Shown piece by piece: positions 23,576 to 33,791 of a stretch of DNA of 64,000 nt. Within the stretch, counting starts at the first letter, position 1. Each line of letters opens with the position of its first letter. Source of the stretch: JBKBKC01 sp046294265 (GTDB lineage: Bacteria > Pseudomonadota > Alphaproteobacteria > Rhodobacterales > Rhodobacteraceae); NCBI GenBank assembly GCA_046294265.1, contig JBKBKC010000008.1:62001-126000 (forward strand), written 5' to 3'. Made by a program: the position numbers and the translations under genes. The notes below the pieces were generated by a model. It saw nothing but the letters and a program-made list of their open reading frames with translations, was not told where the DNA came from and did no database searches.

Positions 23576-25249
23576 ATGGCGGGCGCGCGCGACCGGATCA
23601 GCCCATCGGTTCTCATTTCGGCCGCCGGGCTGGTTCTGGTGGTCGCCGTGCCGTTCCTGTTCATCGTGCTTCAGGCGATCTTTCCGCAACTTGGGCGCGG
23701 CTCGCTTGCCGCGCCCTTTTCGGCCATCGCGGGTGCCCTCGGTGATCCGAAACTGGTCGGGATGACCGGCAACACGCTGCTGTTGGGCGTGCTGGTCATG
23801 GCGCTGTCTGCGCTGATCGCGGTGCCGCTTGCGGTGGCGCGGGCCTTGTTCCGCGTGCCGGGGGCCGTGGTCTGGGACGTGCTGTTCCTGATCCCGTTCA
23901 TGATCCCGCCCTATATCGCGGTTCTGGGCTGGATCATGTCGCTGCAGCCGCGCGGGTATCTGCACCAGCTGGCCGGGTTCGACCTTGGTGCGTTCCTGTT
24001 CTCGGTTCCCGGCATCGTCGTGGTGATGACGCTGAACACCTTTCCCGTGGTCTATTTCGCCGTCTCCCGCACCGTGGAAACCGTAGGGTCGCGCTATGCC
24101 GATGTGGGGCGCGTGTTCGGGGCCAGCCCGGCACGGGCATTCTGGCGCATCACCCTGCCGCTCTCGACGCCCGGCCTTGCGGCCAGCCTCCTCCTGGTCT
24201 TTGCCATGGCGATCGAGGAATACGGAACCCCCGCCGCCCTGGGCCGCCGTGCCGGCTTCGACGTGCTGGTGACGGCCATAGACCTGCGGGTATCGGACTG
24301 GCCCATCGACCTTCCGGGTGCGGCGATCCTGTCTCTGGTTCTCGTGGCCTTGTCCTTCGGGGCGTTCCTCTTGCAACGCTGGATCCTGACGCGGCGATCC
24401 TACGAGGCCACGACGGGAAAGCCGCAGGACACCGCCAAGCGCAGCCTGGGCCTCTGGACCTGGCCGGTTCTGGCGGTGTTCGCCGCCGTCGCCCTTGTCG
24501 CCACCGGGTTGCCCCTGCTGGCGATCCTGGCGGGTGCCCTGTCCAGAACGATCTCGGGCGGGCTCGTCTGGTCGAACCTTGGCTTGGGCAATTTTGTCCA
24601 GATCCTGGGGGATTCCACAGGGGCCTTGAAGGCGCTCGCAACCAGTCTGTCGCTCGGCGTCGCCGCAGCACTGGTGACCGGGCTTCTGGGGGCCGTGTCC
24701 GCCTATGCCGTGGTGAAATCAAGGGTGCGGGGGCGCGGCGCACTCGATGTGCTGACCATCATTCCCAACGCCCTGCCCGGCATTGTCGTGGCGGTCGGGC
24801 TGATCCTGGCGTGGAACCAGCCCTGGCTTCCGGTCACACCCTACAACACCTCTCTGATCCTGCTCCTCGCCTATTGCTGCATCCTGCTGCCCCAGCCGGT
24901 GCGCTATGCCACGGCCGCATTCCACCAGATCGGCGACAATCTAGAGGCCGCTGCAAGGGTATTCGGGGCCTCGCCGATGGTGGCTTTCCGACGCATCCTG
25001 CTGCCGCTGATCCTGCCCAGCCTGATGGCCGCGATGCTCCTGGTCTTTGCCGTGGCCACACGCGAGCTGGTCGCTTCGGTCGTCATCGCCCCGGTGGGGG
25101 TTTCGACCATTTCGACCTACATCTGGCGCCAGTTTGAGCAGGGATCGGTCGGCCTTGGCATGGCGATGGCCTTTGTGACCGTTCTCATCACGACCGTTCT
25201 GCCCCTGATCGTGCTCAGCGTGATCGGACGGCGGGGCAATCTCCTGTGA
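23576..25249 (+). CDS. Iron-type ABC transporter permease (system 1)
   Basis: Fused permease of 557 residues with about twelve membrane spans in two halves (FbpB type). Each half has its own EAA-type coupling loop: YADVGRVFGASPARAFWRIT in the first and LEAAARVFGASPMVAFRRIL in the second. The start MAGARDRISPSVLISAAGLV is preferred over a longer frame that overlaps the binding-protein gene. It completes a three-gene operon (ATPase, binding protein, permease), an order that differs from system 2 in this window. Confidence 0.9.
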   Translation: MAGARDRISPSVLISAAGLVLVVAVPFLFIVLQAIFPQLGRGSLAAPFSAIAGALGDPKLVGMTGNTLLLGVLVMALSALIAVPLAVARALFRVPGAVVWDVLFLIPFMIPPYIAVLGWIMSLQPRGYLHQLAGFDLGAFLFSVPGIVVVMTLNTFPVVYFAVSRTVETVGSRYADVGRVFGASPARAFWRITLPLSTPGLAASLLLVFAMAIEEYGTPAALGRRAGFDVLVTAIDLRVSDWPIDLPGAAILSLVLVALSFGAFLLQRWILTRRSYEATTGKPQDTAKRSLGLWTWPVLAVFAAVALVATGLPLLAILAGALSRTISGGLVWSNLGLGNFVQILGDSTGALKALATSLSLGVAAALVTGLLGAVSAYAVVKSRVRGRGALDVLTIIPNALPGIVVAVGLILAWNQPWLPVTPYNTSLILLLAYCCILLPQPVRYATAAFHQIGDNLEAAARVFGASPMVAFRRILLPLILPSLMAAMLLVFAVATRELVASVVIAPVGVSTISTYIWRQFEQGSVGLGMAMAFVTVLITTVLPLIVLSVIGRRGNLL

Positions 25250-25286
25250 TCCCGACCTCCCGCGGCATTGATCCCAGAAACGACAG

Positions 25287-28200
25287 CTACTCCGCAGGGA
25301 CCGGCTGCGGCTTTCTGGCAACTTCCGCAAGTTCGGAATCGAGGCGCGCAGCCTCGGCCGCGCGGGGCCGCGCGAAACCCGCGATCAACTGATAGACGGC
25401 GGGCGTCAGGTAAAGCGTGGCCATCGTCGCAAGGCCGAGGCCCCCGACGATGATCCAGCCAAGCGCCTCGCGCGCCTCCGCGCCGGCACCCGACGCATAG
25501 ACAAGCGGCAGGCCACCCAGAACGGTCGAGGCCATGGTCATCATCACCGGGCGCAGCCGGATCGCACAGGCCTCCTCGATCGCCTCGGCCACGCCCCGCC
25601 CCTGGTCGCGCAACTGGTCGGCAAACTCCACGATCAGGATGCCGTTCTTGGCCATGACGCCAACCAGCAGCACCAGCCCGATCTGCGAATAGACATTCAG
25701 GCTGCCCCCGGTCAGCGCCAGGGCAAAGACCGCGCAGGCCAGACCGAGCGGGACGGTGGACATCACGATCAGCGCCGAGATCACGCTTTCGAACTGCGCC
25801 GCCAGCACGAGAAACACGATCAGGATGGCAAAGCCGAACACGATCAGGATGCCCGAGGATGTTTCCGTCAACGCGGCCGCTTCAGCCAGCGGCACGATCT
25901 GCATGCCGGGGTCCAGAACCTCGGCGGCGATGTCACGCACCTGCGCCAGCGCATCGCCCAGCGACATGTCGGGTGTCAGCCCGGCCGTGACCTCGACCGC
26001 GCGCAACTGGCTTTCCCGGCCCAGTTCCGGCGCCACCGCCCGCTCTTCCAGCCGAACGAAGGACGATATCGGGATCATCTCGCCACCCGCGGTGCGGACG
26101 AAAATGCGGTCAAGATCGCCGGGATCGTCCACCGGATCGGCGGTGGACACGAGTTTCACGTCAAAGGCCCGTTCGCCAACGAACACCTGCCCCACCGTGC
26201 GGCCGTCCAGCACGGCCTGCAGCGCCTCGCCAAGGCCGTCGATCGCCACGCCCAGATCGTCGGCACGCGCGCGGTCCACCTCGATGAACAGCTGTGCCTG
26301 CGTCGTGTCAAAGTTCAGCCGCACCTGCCCCATGCGCGGGTCTGCCTCGAGGCGGTCCACAAGCGCCTGCGCGGCGGGGCCGAGCGCGTCGTAGGTGCCC
26401 CCGGCGATGGCGAAGGTCAGGCCCCGCCCCGCGCCCCTGATGCCCAGCGAATTCGGCTGGATCACGAAGGCCCGCACACCGATGATGGGGGCGATACGGC
26501 GGTTGATGTCGGCCACAATGTCCTGCTGGCTAAGGTCCCGCGCCTCCCAGGTGGCCAGGGTCAGCACCATGAAGCCCCGGTTCACGCGACCCTGCGCCCC
26601 GGCGATGGCAAAGACGTTGGTCACCTCGCCCGTGTCCACCAGTGGACGGATCGCATCCTCCAGCAGCCGCATCTGCGCATCGGTATAATCCAAAGACACA
26701 CCCTGCGGGGTTGTCACCGACAGAAGCGCGATCGACCTGTCCTCTCGCGGTGTCAGTTCCTGGCGGATGCCTCCCGCCATCAGCACCGCCGTGGCGGCGA
26801 AAAGGCCCGCCACCAGCACCACGACCAGCGGATTGGCCAGCGCCACACGCAGTGTCACGCGATAGACGCCCGACAGCGCATCACCGACCCGGTCCCCGAC
26901 CCCCGGCTTGGACTTGACCGGAACAGGGCGCAGCAGGCGCGACGCCATCACCGGACAAAGCGTCAGCGCGACCGTGGATGAGAGGGTCACCGCGATGGCA
27001 AGCGTAAAGCCGAACTCTCGGAACAGTCCGCCGGTCTGGCCCGGCAGAAATGACAGGGGCAGGAACACCGCGGCCAGCGTGGCCGTTGTGGTGACGACTG
27101 CAAAAAATACCTGCCGCGTGCCCAGCACGGCTGCGGCACGCGGCCCCATCCCCTCGGCCCGGCGGCGCACGATGTTTTCCAGCACCACGATGGCGTCGTC
27201 CACCACCATGCCCGTCGCCAGCACCAGCGCCAGCAGCGTCAGGACATTCACGCTGAACCCCACCAGCCAGACGGCGGCGATCGTGCCGATCAGGGCCACC
27301 GGCAGCGTGGCCGCAGGGATCAGCGTCGCGCGCCAGTCGCGCAGGAACAGGAAGATCACGGCGACGACGATCAGCGCGGCCAATCCCAAGGAAATCAGCA
27401 CCTCGCGGATCGCGCCCGTCACGAACACCGCGTCATCCGAAGTCACGAAGATATCGACATCCTCGGGCAACACGTCGCGCAGATCCTCCACTACCGCACG
27501 CACCGCCCTGGAGATCGCCAGCGTGTTCGACTGCGCCGCGCGTATGATGCCGAGGCCCACGCCCGCCTCGCCATTCGCCCGCAGGACACTGGCCCCCGGG
27601 GCGGCCCCCAGTGTGACACGCGCCACATCGCCAAGGCGCACGCCGTCGGCCACCGGCAGCGCCTCGAATTGCACGGGCGTCGTGATCGCGGCCGTGGTGC
27701 GCACCACAATCGACTGGTCGGGCGACGAAAGCGCCCCGGCCGGCGCGTCAAAGGCGACATCGCGCAGGCTCGCCCGCAGATCGGCCAACGTAAGTCCCCG
27801 TGCCGCCAGTTGCAGCAGATCGACATCTACCCGATACACCTCGGACCGCTCGCCGAAGATCTGCACATCCGCCACACCCGGCGCCGACAGCAGCCTGTCC
27901 GTAACCCTGTCCGTGACAATCCGGCTGAGCACTTCCGGGCTGAGGTTCGGCGAGGTCACGGCCAGCCGCATGACGGCATCTGCATTGGCATCGGCCTTGA
28001 CCACGCGCGGGTCCTCCGCCCCCGCAGGCAGCGTGCCGCGCACACGGGCGATGTTGTCGCGCGCATCGGCCGCAGCCACGTCCAGATCGACGCCATCGCC
28101 GAATTCGACCGTGACGCGGCTGTTGCCGAAACGGGAGGATGAACTGATGGATTTCACCCCCGAGATGCGGCCAGCCGCCCCCTCGATGATCCCTGTTACC

Positions 28201-28421
28201 TCGCGGTCCACCGTCTCTGAGGCGGCGCCGGGAAAATTGGTCGTGATCGTGACCACGGGTCGGTCAACATCCGGCAATTCGCGCACCTCTGCGCCGATCA
28301 GCCCTGCGATCCCGGCAATCGCGATGAGAAGATTCAGGACGAGCGCGAGGATCGGTCGGCGCACGAACAACGCGGGTCCGCTGCGCCCTGCTTCGATGGC
28401 ATCCTCGGCCGGACCGCTCAT
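25287..28421 (-). CDS. RND efflux transporter permease (HAE1 family)
   Basis: Inner-membrane proton antiporter of 1044 residues, full length for the AcrB/MdtB-like family. The start MSGPAEDAIEAGRSGPALFV lies four bases inside the adaptor stop (ATGA). The proton-relay aspartates are kept in LATGMVVDDAIVVLENIVRR. The N-terminal helix RRPILALVLNLLIAIAGIAG and periplasmic NFPGAASETVDREVTGIIEG are typical. It would pump drugs or other amphiphiles out through a TolC-like channel, which is not encoded in this window. It is convergent with the system 1 permease. Confidence 0.93.
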   Translation of the reverse strand: MSGPAEDAIEAGRSGPALFVRRPILALVLNLLIAIAGIAGLIGAEVRELPDVDRPVVTITTNFPGAASETVDREVTGIIEGAAGRISGVKSISSSSRFGNSRVTVEFGDGVDLDVAAADARDNIARVRGTLPAGAEDPRVVKADANADAVMRLAVTSPNLSPEVLSRIVTDRVTDRLLSAPGVADVQIFGERSEVYRVDVDLLQLAARGLTLADLRASLRDVAFDAPAGALSSPDQSIVVRTTAAITTPVQFEALPVADGVRLGDVARVTLGAAPGASVLRANGEAGVGLGIIRAAQSNTLAISRAVRAVVEDLRDVLPEDVDIFVTSDDAVFVTGAIREVLISLGLAALIVVAVIFLFLRDWRATLIPAATLPVALIGTIAAVWLVGFSVNVLTLLALVLATGMVVDDAIVVLENIVRRRAEGMGPRAAAVLGTRQVFFAVVTTTATLAAVFLPLSFLPGQTGGLFREFGFTLAIAVTLSSTVALTLCPVMASRLLRPVPVKSKPGVGDRVGDALSGVYRVTLRVALANPLVVVLVAGLFAATAVLMAGGIRQELTPREDRSIALLSVTTPQGVSLDYTDAQMRLLEDAIRPLVDTGEVTNVFAIAGAQGRVNRGFMVLTLATWEARDLSQQDIVADINRRIAPIIGVRAFVIQPNSLGIRGAGRGLTFAIAGGTYDALGPAAQALVDRLEADPRMGQVRLNFDTTQAQLFIEVDRARADDLGVAIDGLGEALQAVLDGRTVGQVFVGERAFDVKLVSTADPVDDPGDLDRIFVRTAGGEMIPISSFVRLEERAVAPELGRESQLRAVEVTAGLTPDMSLGDALAQVRDIAAEVLDPGMQIVPLAEAAALTETSSGILIVFGFAILIVFLVLAAQFESVISALIVMSTVPLGLACAVFALALTGGSLNVYSQIGLVLLVGVMAKNGILIVEFADQLRDQGRGVAEAIEEACAIRLRPVMMTMASTVLGGLPLVYASGAGAEAREALGWIIVGGLGLATMATLYLTPAVYQLIAGFARPRAAEAARLDSELAEVARKPQPVPAE

Positions 28422-29578
28422 ATCCGCGGCCCCGGCAATGCGGTCTGCGCGGTCGACAGGACATTCGCCACTTTTGCGCCGGGCCGCAGGGCCTGGACAC
28501 CTTCGCTCACAACCAGATCGCCGGGCTGAAACGCCGCGCGGACCAGGACTTCCTCCGCATTGCGCTGGACGATCTGCACCGGCTGGCGCGCCGCTTTGCC
28601 CTCGCGAAGAACCCAGACGAAGGCTCCTTGCGTGCCCCATTGGATCGCGAGGGGCGGCACCGCAGGCAGCACGGCACCCGGAACGTCAAAGCTGATCTCG
28701 AAAGCCATGCCTGCGCGGAACTCATCCGCCTCATTCTGGATCACGGCCTGCAGCCGCAGCGTGCGGCTGGCCGCATCCACCCGGTTGTCCAGCGCCTGGA
28801 TCATGCCCCCGGTCGACGTCTCGGACCGGGCAAGCGCCCGCGCTTCGACCTGATCACCAGCCGCCACGCGGCCGACAAAGCGTTCCGGGACCCGGAAATC
28901 CACCAGCAGAACTTCCCTGTCGTCGATCCGCGCTATTTCGGTGTTTGCCGAGACCGGTTGCCCCACGTCGACGTCTAGGATGCCGACCCAGCCCGCGATG
29001 GGTGCAAGAATGGTGCGCCGATCGAGGTCATACTCCGCCTGGCGCAGCCGCAATTCCGCTTGGCGCAGGACAAGCTCGGCCTCGCGGATCTGCAATTCGG
29101 TCGCGCTGCCAGCGGCCTGCAGCCGGGTTGCGCGGTCATAGCGGTCGCGCGCGTCCGACAGTGTCAGCTCCGCCTGGGCCCGCGCAATCTCTTCGGCCTC
29201 GCGATCAAGTTCCGCCAGCACGGCCCCCACTGAAATCCGTGCGCCCGGCGCGATGGCAACATGGACGATCCTGCCCGAAACCTCGGGTTCGACCGCCACA
29301 CTCTGCCGTGCGCGGGCGGTTCCGATGGCTGTCACGCGCTCCGCGACCTGCGTCGTCGCTGGTGGGGCGGCGACCACCGTGACTCCCCCGCGTGGGCCGC
29401 CTGGCGCACCGCGCGGCGCCGCAACAGCCTCTCGCACGATCCCCGCGCGCTGCAACGGTCCAAGAAGGCCAATCCGGTCCAAAATCGGATGAGACACCGG
29501 AACAAATCGCGCCCAGAGGAACGCGGCAAGGGCCAACGTCATGCCGCCGACAAGCAACTGTCTCAGGACTCCGCGCAT
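28418..29578 (-). CDS. RND efflux periplasmic adaptor (membrane fusion protein)
   Basis: Protein of 386 residues with an N-terminal membrane anchor (LLVGGMTLALAAFLWARFVP). A lipoyl half-motif VEPEVSGRIVHVAIAPGARI comes next, then a coiled-coil hairpin (ELVLRQAELRLRQAEYDLDR) and the second lipoyl half ILAPIAGWVGILDVDVG. A beta-barrel and membrane-proximal domain follow. It links the RND permease to an outer-membrane channel. The start is taken at MRGVLRQLLVGGM; a longer frame adds 32 residues without support. No regulator is adjacent. Confidence 0.9.
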   Translation of the reverse strand: MRGVLRQLLVGGMTLALAAFLWARFVPVSHPILDRIGLLGPLQRAGIVREAVAAPRGAPGGPRGGVTVVAAPPATTQVAERVTAIGTARARQSVAVEPEVSGRIVHVAIAPGARISVGAVLAELDREAEEIARAQAELTLSDARDRYDRATRLQAAGSATELQIREAELVLRQAELRLRQAEYDLDRRTILAPIAGWVGILDVDVGQPVSANTEIARIDDREVLLVDFRVPERFVGRVAAGDQVEARALARSETSTGGMIQALDNRVDAASRTLRLQAVIQNEADEFRAGMAFEISFDVPGAVLPAVPPLAIQWGTQGAFVWVLREGKAARQPVQIVQRNAEEVLVRAAFQPGDLVVSEGVQALRPGAKVANVLSTAQTALPGPRI

Positions 29579-30057
29579 CCATCCCGCCTGTGTTGCTCCC
29601 CAAATTTGATGAATAGCGTCCTTGCGTGCCGCGCACAGCCGCAGGATGGCCTTATCGCCGCAATCGCACCCCACATTCCATCACGAGCGTGTGATTTGCT
29701 CGCCGGGATGGCGGGCCAACCGCACCGCCCCAGCCAGGCGGGTGTCACCATCAAACGGGGTCACTGCAGCCCCGCCGAAGGCAAAACCCCCTTTGCACGT
29801 TGCTGACGGGGGTCATCTTGATCTTGCGCCGACGCGCGCGGTTCGGCGAACCCCGGACATCCATGCAAGACCTGCGAATGACTTGGCCGAAGACGTGCTC
29901 CGTGCGCGTTGGCGTTTCGGGTGCCAGCCGGTCTGGGGCGGTTGGCGCGTCGCAAAACACAATCCTGATCGAAACTGACACCGAACCGTAACTTGCGTGC
30001 AGTATTACTCCGCCCCGCGCCGCGCGCGTCGCGGTGCCCTCTCAAGGAGACATAAAC
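29579..30057. other. Divergent intergenic region between the efflux operon and iron transporter 2
   Basis: 479 bases between two divergent operons. Short open frames exist on both strands around 29750-29990 but none has a recognisable domain or a good ribosome site. Both operon promoters should lie here. AAGGAG is present just before the binding-protein ATG at 30058. No repeat or tRNA was seen. Confidence 0.5.
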
Positions 30058-31041
30058 ATGCGTTCGACCGCCCTTGCCGCCCTTGCCCTGTTCGGCCTTG
30101 CCTGCGCCCCCGCCTTTGCCCAGGTCGAGGGCAAGCTGGTGCTTTACACATCCCAGCCCAATGCCGATGCGCAGGGCACCGTGGACGCGTTCCAGGCGAA
30201 ATACCCCGGCGTGACCGTCGAGTGGTTCCGCGAAGGCACGACCAACGTGATGGCCAAGCTGGAGGCGGAGTATGCCGCGGGCGCGCCGCAGCCCGATCTG
30301 CTGCTGATCGCCGACTCGGTGACCATGGAGGGGCTGAAGGCGCAGGGCCGCCTGATGGCGCATGCCGAGGCGGATATCGCCGCCTACGATCCGGCGACGA
30401 TGGACCCCGAGAAATTCTGGTTCTCGACCAAGCTGATCACCACCGGCATCGTCTACAACACCTCGGCCCCGATGGTCCCCACCTCCTGGACCGACCTTCT
30501 GAAGCCCGAGGCCAAGGACCAGATCATGCTGCCCTCGCCGCTGGCGTCGGGTGCGGCGACGATCCACATGGTCAGCCTGACGGGGAACGCCGACCTTGGC
30601 GGCTGGGGTTACTATGAAGGGCTGGCGGAGCAGGGCGCGCTGGCCCAGGGCGGCAACGGCGGCGTGCAGAATGCGGTGGCGGGCGGCGAAAAGCTGTATG
30701 GCATGGTCGTTGATTACCTGCCGATCCGCGCCGCGGCACAGGGGGCACCGGTGGCATTCGTCTTTCCGACCGAAGGCGTGAGTGCGGTGACCGAGCCGGT
30801 GGCGATCCTGTCCACGGCGCAGAACCCGGCAGCCGCCAAGGCCTTTGTCGATTTCCTTCTGTCGCGCGAGGGCCAGGAGCTGGCCTCGGCCCAGGGCTAT
30901 CTGCCCGCGCACCCCGAGGTGGCCCCGCCCGCAGGCTTCCCCGACCGCGCCACGATCAAACTCCTGCCCTTCGATCCGGCCAAGGCGCTGGCCGAGGATG
31001 CGGCGAACAAGCTGAAGTTCCAGGAGATCTTTGGCGGTTGA
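30058..31041 (+). CDS. Iron-type ABC transporter substrate-binding protein (system 2)
   Basis: Periplasmic binding protein of 327 residues. The ATG at MRSTALAALALFGLACAPAF follows CAAGGAGACATAAAC; the signal peptide ends near AFAQ. The mature start VEGKLVLYTSQPNADAQGTV, and WFREGTTNVMAKLEAEYAAG, resemble FutA/AfuA ferric-binding proteins and putative phosphonate binders of the same class. It shares only general similarity with the system 1 protein. Its stop lies inside the next gene's first codons, so binding protein and permease are coupled. Confidence 0.84.
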   Translation: MRSTALAALALFGLACAPAFAQVEGKLVLYTSQPNADAQGTVDAFQAKYPGVTVEWFREGTTNVMAKLEAEYAAGAPQPDLLLIADSVTMEGLKAQGRLMAHAEADIAAYDPATMDPEKFWFSTKLITTGIVYNTSAPMVPTSWTDLLKPEAKDQIMLPSPLASGAATIHMVSLTGNADLGGWGYYEGLAEQGALAQGGNGGVQNAVAGGEKLYGMVVDYLPIRAAAQGAPVAFVFPTEGVSAVTEPVAILSTAQNPAAAKAFVDFLLSREGQELASAQGYLPAHPEVAPPAGFPDRATIKLLPFDPAKALAEDAANKLKFQEIFGG

Positions 31042-32755
31042 CGATTTGAGACCCAAGACATTTGCACGGCCGGGCGGCGAGGGGATCATCCTCGCCGCCC
31101 TTTTGCTGTTTGGCATTATGCTGTTCGTGCTGCCCATGGCCCTGCTCTTTGCACAGGGACTGGCGCCGGGGGGGCGGCCCGGCCTCGCGCCCCTCGCCGA
31201 GGCGCTGGCCAGTCGCGCCGTCCGCCGCGCGCTGGTGAACAGCCTGGACAGCGCGGCGATGTCGTCGCTTCTGGCGCTGGTGGCGGGCACGGGCCTCGCG
31301 CTGCTGATCGGGCTGACCGACCTGCGCGGGCGCGCGGTGCTGGTGTTCTTGATCCTGTTGCCGATGATGATCCCGCCGCACGTCACCGCGATTGCCTGGA
31401 CCCAGACGCTGGGGCCGTCGAGTGCGCTTCTGGGCGCCCTCGGCCTTGCGCCGTCGCCGGGCACGTCGAACCCGCTCTATTCGCGCGGCGGTGTGATTGC
31501 GCTTCTGGCGGTGCAGTCCACACCGCTGGTGTTTCTGGTGATGCTGGCGGCCTGTCGCACGCTGCCGCGCGACGGGGTCGAGGCGGCGCGAGTCTCGGGT
31601 GCGGGGCCGGGGCTGGCGCTGCGGCGCGTGGTTCTGCCCCTGCTGGGGCCTGCGATGGTGGCAGCGGGAATGCTGGCCTTTGTCTCGGCGCTGGGGAACT
31701 TCGGCATCCCGGCGCTTCTGGGCATTCCAGGGCGCTATACCACGTTGCCGGTGCTGATCTATCAGCGGCTGTCGGCTTTTGGCCCGGGAATGCTGCCGGG
31801 TGTTGCGGTGCTTTCGGTGCTGATGGCCGTTGTGGCGGCAACGGCGCTGGTGGCGCAACGGGTGCTGGCGCGGCGGGCGGCGGTGCGGCTGACCGGGGGG
31901 GCACAGGGCGCGCTGCGGCTGCGGCTGGGGCGCGCGCGGCCACTGGTCGAGGGGGCGCTGTGGGCGCTGGTGGCGGGCGTGGTGCTGGTGCCCTTGGCGG
32001 CGCTGGTGGCGACGGCGCTGGTGCCGGTCTATGGCGTGCCGCTGAATGCCGGCACCCTGACGCTGGACAACTTCCGCGAGGTGCTGGGACGCCAGCCCGC
32101 CACGCGGCGCGCCTTTGGCAATTCGGCCCTCGCGGCGGGGGTGGCGGGGGTGGTGCTGGCCGCAGTCGCGGTTCTGGCGGCGCGGTTCAGCGTGGCGCGC
32201 GGGCCGGTGTCGCGGCGCCTTGGCGCGGGGTTCACGGGTGCCGCCGATCTTGCCTATGCGGTGCCCGGCATCGTGATCTCCATCGCCTTCATCCTGACCT
32301 TCCTGCGGCCCCTGCCGCTGCTGGACATCTCGATCTACGGCACGCTGGGGATCATTATCCTGGCCTATCTGGCCGCCTTCGCCGCCATCGCGCTGAAACC
32401 GGTCGCGGCGGCGCAAAGCCAGCTTGACCCCGCGCTGGATGAGGCCGCGCGGGTCTGCGGCGCGGGCCTTGGCCGCCGCATCGCGCGCATCCAGGCCCCG
32501 CTGCTGGCGCCCGCCGCGGCCTCGGGGGCGATCCTGGTGTTCCTGACCGCCTATAACGAGATCACGGTATCGGCCCTCTTGTGGTCACGCGGAAACGAGA
32601 CGATCGGAGCGTTGATCTTCAACTACGACCAAAGCGGCGCCGGAACCATCGCCGCCGCCATGGCGGTGGTGACGGTGGCGGTGACGGCTGCGGTGCTGTT
32701 CGGGCTGGACCGGGCAGGGCGCCACCTGCCACCGGGTGTCGTGCCCTGGCGGTAA
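31031..32755 (+). CDS. Iron-type ABC transporter permease (system 2)
   Basis: Two-domain permease of 574 residues with about twelve spans. Coupling loops are VEAARVSGAGPGLALRRVVL and LDEAARVCGAGLGRRIARIQ. The start is a TTG at 31031 (read as MAVDDLRPK) with AGGAG five bases before it, overlapping the end of the binding-protein gene by 11 bases; no ATG is suitably placed. The ATPase for this system is on the opposite strand, seven bases beyond its stop, so it is not in the same transcript. Confidence 0.88.
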   Translation: MAVDDLRPKTFARPGGEGIILAALLLFGIMLFVLPMALLFAQGLAPGGRPGLAPLAEALASRAVRRALVNSLDSAAMSSLLALVAGTGLALLIGLTDLRGRAVLVFLILLPMMIPPHVTAIAWTQTLGPSSALLGALGLAPSPGTSNPLYSRGGVIALLAVQSTPLVFLVMLAACRTLPRDGVEAARVSGAGPGLALRRVVLPLLGPAMVAAGMLAFVSALGNFGIPALLGIPGRYTTLPVLIYQRLSAFGPGMLPGVAVLSVLMAVVAATALVAQRVLARRAAVRLTGGAQGALRLRLGRARPLVEGALWALVAGVVLVPLAALVATALVPVYGVPLNAGTLTLDNFREVLGRQPATRRAFGNSALAAGVAGVVLAAVAVLAARFSVARGPVSRRLGAGFTGAADLAYAVPGIVISIAFILTFLRPLPLLDISIYGTLGIIILAYLAAFAAIALKPVAAAQSQLDPALDEAARVCGAGLGRRIARIQAPLLAPAAASGAILVFLTAYNEITVSALLWSRGNETIGALIFNYDQSGAGTIAAAMAVVTVAVTAAVLFGLDRAGRHLPPGVVPWR

Positions 32756-32762
32756 CGCGGTC

Positions 32763-33791
32763 TCAGGGGGCAACCGGGATGGCCCAGGCGGCGCGGATGG
32801 TCAGCGGCAGCGTCTCGCCGGGGCGCACCTTGTGGCCCAGCGTCAGCGCCAGCGGTTCCGCCAGCCCCTCCACCTCGGCCAGGGCATCCCATTGCCCGCC
32901 GCGATACAGGACCGCGCGCAGGCGTCCCGTAACATGGCCATCGCCACCGGCCACCACATCCCCCGGTCGCACCAGCACCAGCACCGGCCCATCCGCCCCG
33001 GGCCCCGCCACCGGCACGCGCAGGGGCCCGAGGTCCGCCATGTCGCCCCGCCGCCGCGCCGCAAGCAAGGCCCCCCGCCCGATGAACCGCGCCACGGCCG
33101 CCGATGCGGGCCGGTCGTGGATGGTTTCCGGCGCGGCGCATTGCAGGATGCGCCCCGCCTGCATCACCGCCACGCGGTCGGCAATGGCAAAGGCCTCGCG
33201 CTGGTCATGGGTGATATAGATCGTGGTGGCCCCGGTGCGCGCGTGAAAGGCGGCCAGCTCTTCCTCCATCGCGGCGCGCAGATGGGGGTCGAGGTTGGCC
33301 AGCGGCTCATCCATCAGGATGGTGCGGGCCCCCTGCGCCAGACACCGCGCCAGCGCCACCCGCTGGCGCTGCCCGCCCGACAGGTCGGCGGGGCGACGGT
33401 CGGCCAGGGCGGTCAGCCCGACGGTCGCCAGCGGCCCCTCGGCCGACACCCTCGCCGCCTGCCGCCCGCTGCCCGCCGTTTCCAGCGGAAAGGCCACGTT
33501 GTCGCGCACGTTCATGTGCGGCCACAGCGCGTAGGACTGGAACACCACCCCCACCCCGCGCGCCTCGGGCGGCAGGTGCAGCCCGGGCCGCGCAACCACG
33601 CGGCCGCCAAGCGACACTTCCCCACCGTCCAGCGTGTCGAGCCCCGCAACGAGCCGCAGCAGCGTGCTTTTTCCACAGCCTGACGGACCGACCACCGCCA
33701 CGAGTTCGCCCGTCTCGACCTTCAGTGAAAGACCGTCCACTGCCGTCTGCCCGGCATAGCGCCTCACGGCATCCTGTATCGACACTGACAC
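32763..33791 (-). CDS. Ferric-iron-type ABC transporter ATP-binding protein (system 2)
   Basis: ABC ATPase of 342 residues. The GTG start (VSVSIQDAVRRYAGQTAVDG) has AGGAG nine bases upstream. Motifs: GPSGCGKSTLLRLVAGL, VVFQSYALWPHMNV, LSGGQRQRVALARCLA, ILMDEPLANLDPHLRAAM and YITHDQREAF, followed by a TOBE domain. It is convergent with the permease of system 2 and is the only ATPase adjacent to it, so it most likely powers that transporter despite its orientation. Confidence 0.87.
   Translation of the reverse strand: MSVSIQDAVRRYAGQTAVDGLSLKVETGELVAVVGPSGCGKSTLLRLVAGLDTLDGGEVSLGGRVVARPGLHLPPEARGVGVVFQSYALWPHMNVRDNVAFPLETAGSGRQAARVSAEGPLATVGLTALADRRPADLSGGQRQRVALARCLAQGARTILMDEPLANLDPHLRAAMEEELAAFHARTGATTIYITHDQREAFAIADRVAVMQAGRILQCAAPETIHDRPASAAVARFIGRGALLAARRRGDMADLGPLRVPVAGPGADGPVLVLVRPGDVVAGGDGHVTGRLRAVLYRGGQWDALAEVEGLAEPLALTLGHKVRPGETLPLTIRAAWAIPVAP

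Noticed and set aside
30956..32416. 486-residue minus-strand frame opposite the system 2 permease
   Set aside because: It is rich in Arg, Gln, His and Pro without hydrophobic or domain structure; the plus-strand frame is a clear twelve-span permease.
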